Positions 60,148 through 63,775 of a DNA stretch of 63,775 bases are shown here, piece by piece. This stretch comes from Luteimonas sp. JM171 (GTDB taxonomy: Bacteria; Pseudomonadota; Gammaproteobacteria; Xanthomonadales; Xanthomonadaceae), in the NCBI RefSeq assembly GCF_001717465.1, contig NZ_CP017074.1, forward strand, positions 104,824 to 168,598, read 5' to 3'. The translations under genes were made by a program, and so were the position numbers. The stretch's first letter is position 1, and each line of letters begins with the position of its first letter. The notes under the pieces were generated by a model. The model searched no databases and was not told the origin of the DNA. It saw only the letters and a program-made list of their open reading frames with translations.

Positions 60148-60975
60148 TCAGCTCCTGCGGTCGCGCACGATGAACTTCTGGGTGCGCTTGTTGTGACGCG
60201 TCTTGTAACCCTTGGTGGGCACGCCCCACGGCGTGACCGGGTGCGGGTTGCCCTGCCCGGCCTTGCCCTCGCCGCCGCCGTGCGGATGGTCGACGGGGTT
60301 CATGGCCGCGCCGCGCACGGTCGGCTTGATGCCGCGCCAGCGCTTGGCACCGGCCTTGCCCAGCTTCTGCAGGTTGTGCTCGACGTTGCCGACCTCACCG
60401 ATGGTGGCGCGGCACTCGGCGGGCACGCGGCGCATCTCGCCCGAGCGCAGGCGCAGCGTGGCGTAGGTGCCCTCGCGGGCCACCAGCTGCACGCCGGCGC
60501 CGGCGGCGCGGGCCATCTGGGCGCCCTTGCCGGGCTTCATCTCGATGCAGTGCACCGTCGAACCCACGGGGATGTTGCGCAGCGGCAGGGTGTTGCCCAC
60601 CTTGATCGGCGCATCGGAACCGGCCATCACCTGGTCGCCGGCCTTCAGGCCCTTCGGCGCAATGATGTAGCGGCGCTCGCCGTCAACGTAGACAAGCAGG
60701 GCGATGTGGGCGGTGCGGTTGGGATCGTATTCGATCCGCTCCACGCGCGCCGGGATGCCTTCCTTGTTGCGCTTGAAATCGATGATGCGGTAGTGCTGCT
60801 TGTGGCCACCGCCGATGTGGCGGGTGGTGATGCGCCCGTGGTGGTTGCGGCCACCGGTGCGGCTCTTCTTCTCCAGCAGCGGCGCGTACGGTTCGCCCTT
60901 GTGCAGCTCGGGCGAGACCACGCGGACCGCGGAGCGGCGGCCGGCGGAGGTGGGCTTGAATTTCATCAATGGCAT
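60148..60975 (-). CDS. rplB: 50S ribosomal protein L2
   Basis: L2 is 275 residues long, needed for subunit joining and peptidyl transfer. [18 protein letters not shown] carries the conserved His near the peptidyl-transferase centre. It lies 47 bp after rplW. Confidence 0.98.
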   Translation of the reverse strand: MPLMKFKPTSAGRRSAVRVVSPELHKGEPYAPLLEKKSRTGGRNHHGRITTRHIGGGHKQHYRIIDFKRNKEGIPARVERIEYDPNRTAHIALLVYVDGERRYIIAPKGLKAGDQVMAGSDAPIKVGNTLPLRNIPVGSTVHCIEMKPGKGAQMARAAGAGVQLVAREGTYATLRLRSGEMRRVPAECRATIGEVGNVEHNLQKLGKAGAKRWRGIKPTVRGAAMNPVDHPHGGGEGKAGQGNPHPVTPWGVPTKGYKTRHNKRTQKFIVRDRRS

Positions 60976-61022
60976 GGGACTGGATCCTGTTTGAGTGGAG
61001 TCCTGATCGGATCAGGGCTCCG

Positions 61023-61322
61023 TCAGACCTTGGCCGTCATCACGTCGATCGCCTGGCCCTCGGCCAGGGTCACGTACGCCTTGCGCCAGTCGCCGCGGCG
61101 GCCGGTGCGGAAGCGGAAGGACTTGTTCTTGCCCTTCACGTTGACCACGTTCACCGCCTGCACCTGGACGTCGAAGAGCTTCTCGACCGCGGCCTTGATG
61201 TCGGCCTTGGTGGCGTCCTTGGCGACTTCGAACGCGTACTGGTTGGAAACCTCCTGCAGGCGCGCGGTCTTTTCCGACACGCGCGGCGCGCGGATCACCT
61301 CGTAGAGCTTCGCCTCGTTCAT
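61023..61322 (-). CDS. rplW: 50S ribosomal protein L23
   Basis: L23 is 99 residues long, at the tunnel exit, docking site of trigger factor and SRP. It starts at ATG 61322, overlapping the rplD stop as ATGA, with GAGGAG 8 nt upstream inside rpl[14 protein letters not shown] and the tunnel loop [19 protein letters not shown] are visible. Confidence 0.97.
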   Translation of the reverse strand: MNEAKLYEVIRAPRVSEKTARLQEVSNQYAFEVAKDATKADIKAAVEKLFDVQVQAVNVVNVKGKNKSFRFRTGRRGDWRKAYVTLAEGQAIDVMTAKV

Positions 61323-61924
61323 GCCAGCCACTCCTCGATCTTCTTCACGGCATCGGTGGTGATCAGCACGTTGTCGGCGCCGACCAGGGAAACCGGGTCC
61401 AGCCCCTGCACGTCACGGATCTCGACGTACGGCAGGTTGCGCGCCGACAGGTACAGGTTGTCGGAAGCCTCTTCGGTGACGATCAGCGGGCGCTTGCCCA
61501 GATCGAGCTCCTTGAGCTTGGCGACCAGGCCGCTGGTCTTCGGCGCGTCCACGTCGAACGCCTCGACGACCTTCAGCCGGCCCTGCCGGTTGAGCTCGGA
61601 GAGGATCGACGCCATGGCCGCGCGATACATCTTGCGGTTGACCTTCTGGCCGAAATTCCGCGGGCTGGCCGCGAAGGTGACGCCGCCGCCACGGAAGATC
61701 GGAGCGGTCAGGGCGCCGTGGCGTGCGCCACCGCCCTTCTGCCGCTTGGACTTCTTGGTGGTGCCGGCGACTTCCGAGCGCGTCTTCTGCGCCTTGGTGC
61801 CCGCGCGGCCCGCGTTGCGGTAGGCGACGACGACCTGGTGGACCAGGTCCTCGCTGAACGCGCGTCCGAATACCGCCTCGGAAACGGTCAGCGCCTCTTT
61901 GCTGTTATTGATGGCGAGTTCCAT
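61319..61924 (-). CDS. rplD: 50S ribosomal protein L4
   Basis: L4 is 201 residues long. Its extended loop (about residues 45-85, with [16 protein letters not shown]) reaches the exit tunnel. In E. coli L4 also represses the S10 operon through its leader; here the leader has an attenuator-like hairpin. The start at ATG 61924 has GAGGAG 7 nt upstream. Confidence 0.98.
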   Translation of the reverse strand: MELAINNSKEALTVSEAVFGRAFSEDLVHQVVVAYRNAGRAGTKAQKTRSEVAGTTKKSKRQKGGGARHGALTAPIFRGGGVTFAASPRNFGQKVNRKMYRAAMASILSELNRQGRLKVVEAFDVDAPKTSGLVAKLKELDLGKRPLIVTEEASDNLYLSARNLPYVEIRDVQGLDPVSLVGADNVLITTDAVKKIEEWLA

Positions 61925-61935
61925 CGTGCTGCTCC

Positions 61936-62583
61936 TCAACCCTTGCTCGCGGGACGCACGATCACGTCACCGCCCGGCGCACCCGGCACCGCGCCCTTGA
62001 CCGCGATCAGGCCGCGCTCGGCGTCAACCCGGACCACTTCCAGGTTCTGCGTGCTCTGGCGCACGGCGCCCATGTGGCCGGCCATCTTCTTGCCCGGGAA
62101 CACACGGCCCGGGGTCTGGCGCTGGCCCAGCGAACCGGGCGAGCGGTGCGACAGCGAGTTGCCGTGCGTCGCGTCGCCCATGCTGAAGTTCCAGCGCTTG
62201 ATCGTGCCCTGGAAGCCCTTGCCCTTGGTCACGCCCTGGACGTCGACCAGCTGGCCGACCTGGAAGATGTCGGCCTTGACCTCGCCACCCACGGCCAGGT
62301 CGCCCAGGTCGTCCACGCGCAGCTCCCACAGGCCGCGGCCGGCTTCCACCTTGGCCTTGGCCAGGTGGCCGGTTTCCGGCTTGTTGATCAGCGACGCGCG
62401 CTTGTGCCCGGCGGTGACCTGCACCGCGGTGTAGCCGTCGGTGTCGACCGTCTTCACCTGGGTGATGCGGTTCGGGGTGGCTTCGATCAGGGTCACCGGG
62501 ATGGACTGGCCGTCCTCGGTGAACACCCGACTCATGCCGGCCTTGCGACCGACGATTCCCAGCGAATACTTCTTCGCAGTCAT
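61936..62583 (-). CDS. rplC: 50S ribosomal protein L3
   Basis: L3 is 215 residues long, an assembly initiator near the peptidyl-transferase centre. [20 protein letters not shown] and [21 protein letters not shown] are conserved; the Gln in the second block is the PrmB methylation site in E. coli. It lies 10 bp after rpsJ. Confidence 0.98.
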   Translation of the reverse strand: MTAKKYSLGIVGRKAGMSRVFTEDGQSIPVTLIEATPNRITQVKTVDTDGYTAVQVTAGHKRASLINKPETGHLAKAKVEAGRGLWELRVDDLGDLAVGGEVKADIFQVGQLVDVQGVTKGKGFQGTIKRWNFSMGDATHGNSLSHRSPGSLGQRQTPGRVFPGKKMAGHMGAVRQSTQNLEVVRVDAERGLIAVKGAVPGAPGGDVIVRPASKG

Positions 62584-62593
62584 GTCAGTGGCC

Positions 62594-62905
62594 TCAGGTC
62601 AGCTTGATCTGGACGTCGACGCCGGCCGCGAGCTCGAGCTTCATCAGCGCGTCCACGGTCTTGTCGTTGGGGTCGACGATGTCGAGCACGCGCTTGTGCG
62701 TGCGGGATTCATACTGGTCGCGCGCGTCCTTGTCGACGTGCGGCGAGGTCAGGATGGTGTAGCGCTCGATCTTGGTCGGCAGCGGGATCGGGCCCCGCAC
62801 CTGGGCGCCGGTGCGCCGTGCGGTTTCAACGATCTCGCTCGCCGAGCGATCGATCAGGCGATGATCGAAGGCCTTGAGCCGGATCCGGATCTTTTGGTCC
62901 GCCAT
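62594..62905 (-). CDS. rpsJ: 30S ribosomal protein S10
   Basis: S10 is 103 residues long, in the 30S head and also the NusE antitermination factor. [21 protein letters not shown] and [15 protein letters not shown] are conserved. The start at ATG 62905 has AAGGAA upstream. It is the first gene of the S10 operon, after a long leader. Confidence 0.98.
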   Translation of the reverse strand: MADQKIRIRLKAFDHRLIDRSASEIVETARRTGAQVRGPIPLPTKIERYTILTSPHVDKDARDQYESRTHKRVLDIVDPNDKTVDALMKLELAAGVDVQIKLT

Positions 62906-63017
62906 GAGACGAAGTTCCTTGGTTAAAGAGCGTCGGGCCCTGCGGCTGGATGCGCAAAACCCCGTGGAATCAAAGACTTTCCGAACCGATGCCACCAGCC
63001 CGGGAGTATCCGTTGGG

Positions 63018-63051
63018 AAAAAACCAAGGCAGGCCGGTTACCCGGCCCGCC
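63018..63051 (-). promoter_or_regulatory. Attenuator-like terminator in the S10 leader
   Basis: A 10-bp stem (63028-63037 with 63042-63051, one G-U pair) closed by a GTAA tetraloop on the minus strand is followed by TTGGTTTTTT. This is an intrinsic terminator 110 nt before rpsJ and downstream of the S10 promoter, so it should act as an attenuator, by analogy with the L4-controlled S10 leader of enterobacteria. Confidence 0.65.
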
Positions 63052-63095
63052 CAGACGGAGAACTGCGAGCGTGACAAACCGCCCCTGCCGTGAAT

Positions 63096-63115
63096 GTCCC
63101 GAAGAACTTCGGGAC
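63096..63115 (-). other. Leader hairpin of the S10 transcript
   Basis: GTCCCGAAG and CTTCGGGAC (63096-63104 with 63107-63115) form a perfect stem upstream of the attenuator in the same leader. It may be part of a regulatory fold. Confidence 0.5.
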
Positions 63116-63230
63116 GACCGGGGCGCTGCCGCGCGACATTTTCCCTGTCTGGCGAAAACGAGGCGCCTCCTGCCCCTCATTTCGCTGTTTCGCCGACCCG
63201 ATCAAGCATGAATCGGCGAGTGAGTTGGCC

Positions 63231-63259
63231 ATTATGCGCGAATCCCGGCTGCCGTGCAA
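63231..63259 (-). promoter_or_regulatory. S10 operon promoter
   Basis: TTGCAC (63259-63254) and CATAAT (63236-63231) on the minus strand are separated by exactly 17 nt. The start point would be near 63224, about 320 nt before the rpsJ start codon. Confidence 0.65.
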
Positions 63260-63280
63260 GCCCTGTCCGCGCCATCCGGC

Positions 63281-63304
63281 CAGGGGCGGCACAAGCCGCC
63301 CCTG
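63281..63304 (-). terminator. Hairpin after tuf
   Basis: A perfect 10-bp stem (63281-63290 with 63295-63304, 4-nt loop) starts 7 nt past the tuf stop. No T-run follows, so termination may be partial, with read-through into the S10 operon. Confidence 0.55.
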
Positions 63305-63311
63305 CCTTGCA

Positions 63312-63775
<464 letters not shown>

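Larger units (their letters stand above)
62906..63311 (-). other. S10 operon upstream region (406 bp, no gene)
   Basis: No protein gene is seen. From tuf toward rpsJ it holds the post-tuf hairpin (63281-63304), a promoter (63231-63259), a perfect 9-bp hairpin (63096-63115) and a terminator-like attenuator (63018-63051). The predicted leader transcript is about 320 nt. Confidence 0.7.

Overview
The window is a high-GC gammaproteobacterial chromosome segment, most likely from the Lysobacteraceae (Xanthomonadaceae; a Luteimonas/Lysobacter-type organism). This rests on protein resemblance and gene order: a dedD-purF cluster, a Zur/ZnuD/MerC zinc module, a prpBC-acnD-prpF cluster, a class II DAHP synthase, an S46 dipeptidyl peptidase and a THX ribosomal protein. 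The species cannot be named from the sequence alone. No rRNA, tRNA or CRISPR array was seen.

Left edge (1-560): the end of an ISL3-like insertion sequence, then two long hairpins in opposite orientation. Their 48-nt loops are almost identical, but their perfectly paired stems are unrelated in sequence. Next (562-4650): divergent hutF/hutI for histidine degradation, an exported M19 dipeptidase and ribosomal protein THX. 4734-7864: a zinc module in which MerC-like and ZnuD-like genes diverge from a Zur-box-like site, with zur convergent to znuD. 7896-10128: gltX and lpxH. 10138-17680: one long leftward run of S46 peptidase, histidine phosphatase, folC, SPOR protein (dedD), purF and a DUF455 ferritin-like protein, with several GTGA start/stop overlaps; cvpA is missing from its usual place. 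17802-21073: tdh and kbl for threonine catabolism, separated by an unrecognised exported HExxH protein. 21080-22785: a small secreted protein and an OmpA-family porin.

22966-39278 is a propionate island. prpB, prpC, acnD and prpF run leftward. A divergent gene encodes a helix-turn-helix domain fused to a catalytically complete citrate synthase domain, which looks like a metabolite-sensing regulator. prpD, which would be a second methylcitrate dehydratase, and prpE for propionyl-CoA synthesis lie nearby, interspersed with a YczE-like membrane protein, a SleB-like hydrolase, an S9 peptidase and an M14 carboxypeptidase. 39371-48758 holds a frameshifted glycosyltransferase, mdh, an aspartate aminotransferase, ppiB, typA, a frameshifted MscS channel, DAHP synthase and dsbB.

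The right quarter (48861-63775) is the S10-spc-alpha ribosomal block on the minus strand, from the 3' part of tuf through rpsJ...secY to rpsM-rpsK-rpsD-rpoA-rplQ. The S10 leader has a good promoter and an intrinsic-terminator-like attenuator. Several otherwise empty spacers in this block contain strong palindromes. The gene starts of hutI, lpxH and the HTH-citrate synthase lie exactly 6 nt after a -10-like hexamer and lack a ribosome binding site, which suggests leaderless mRNAs.
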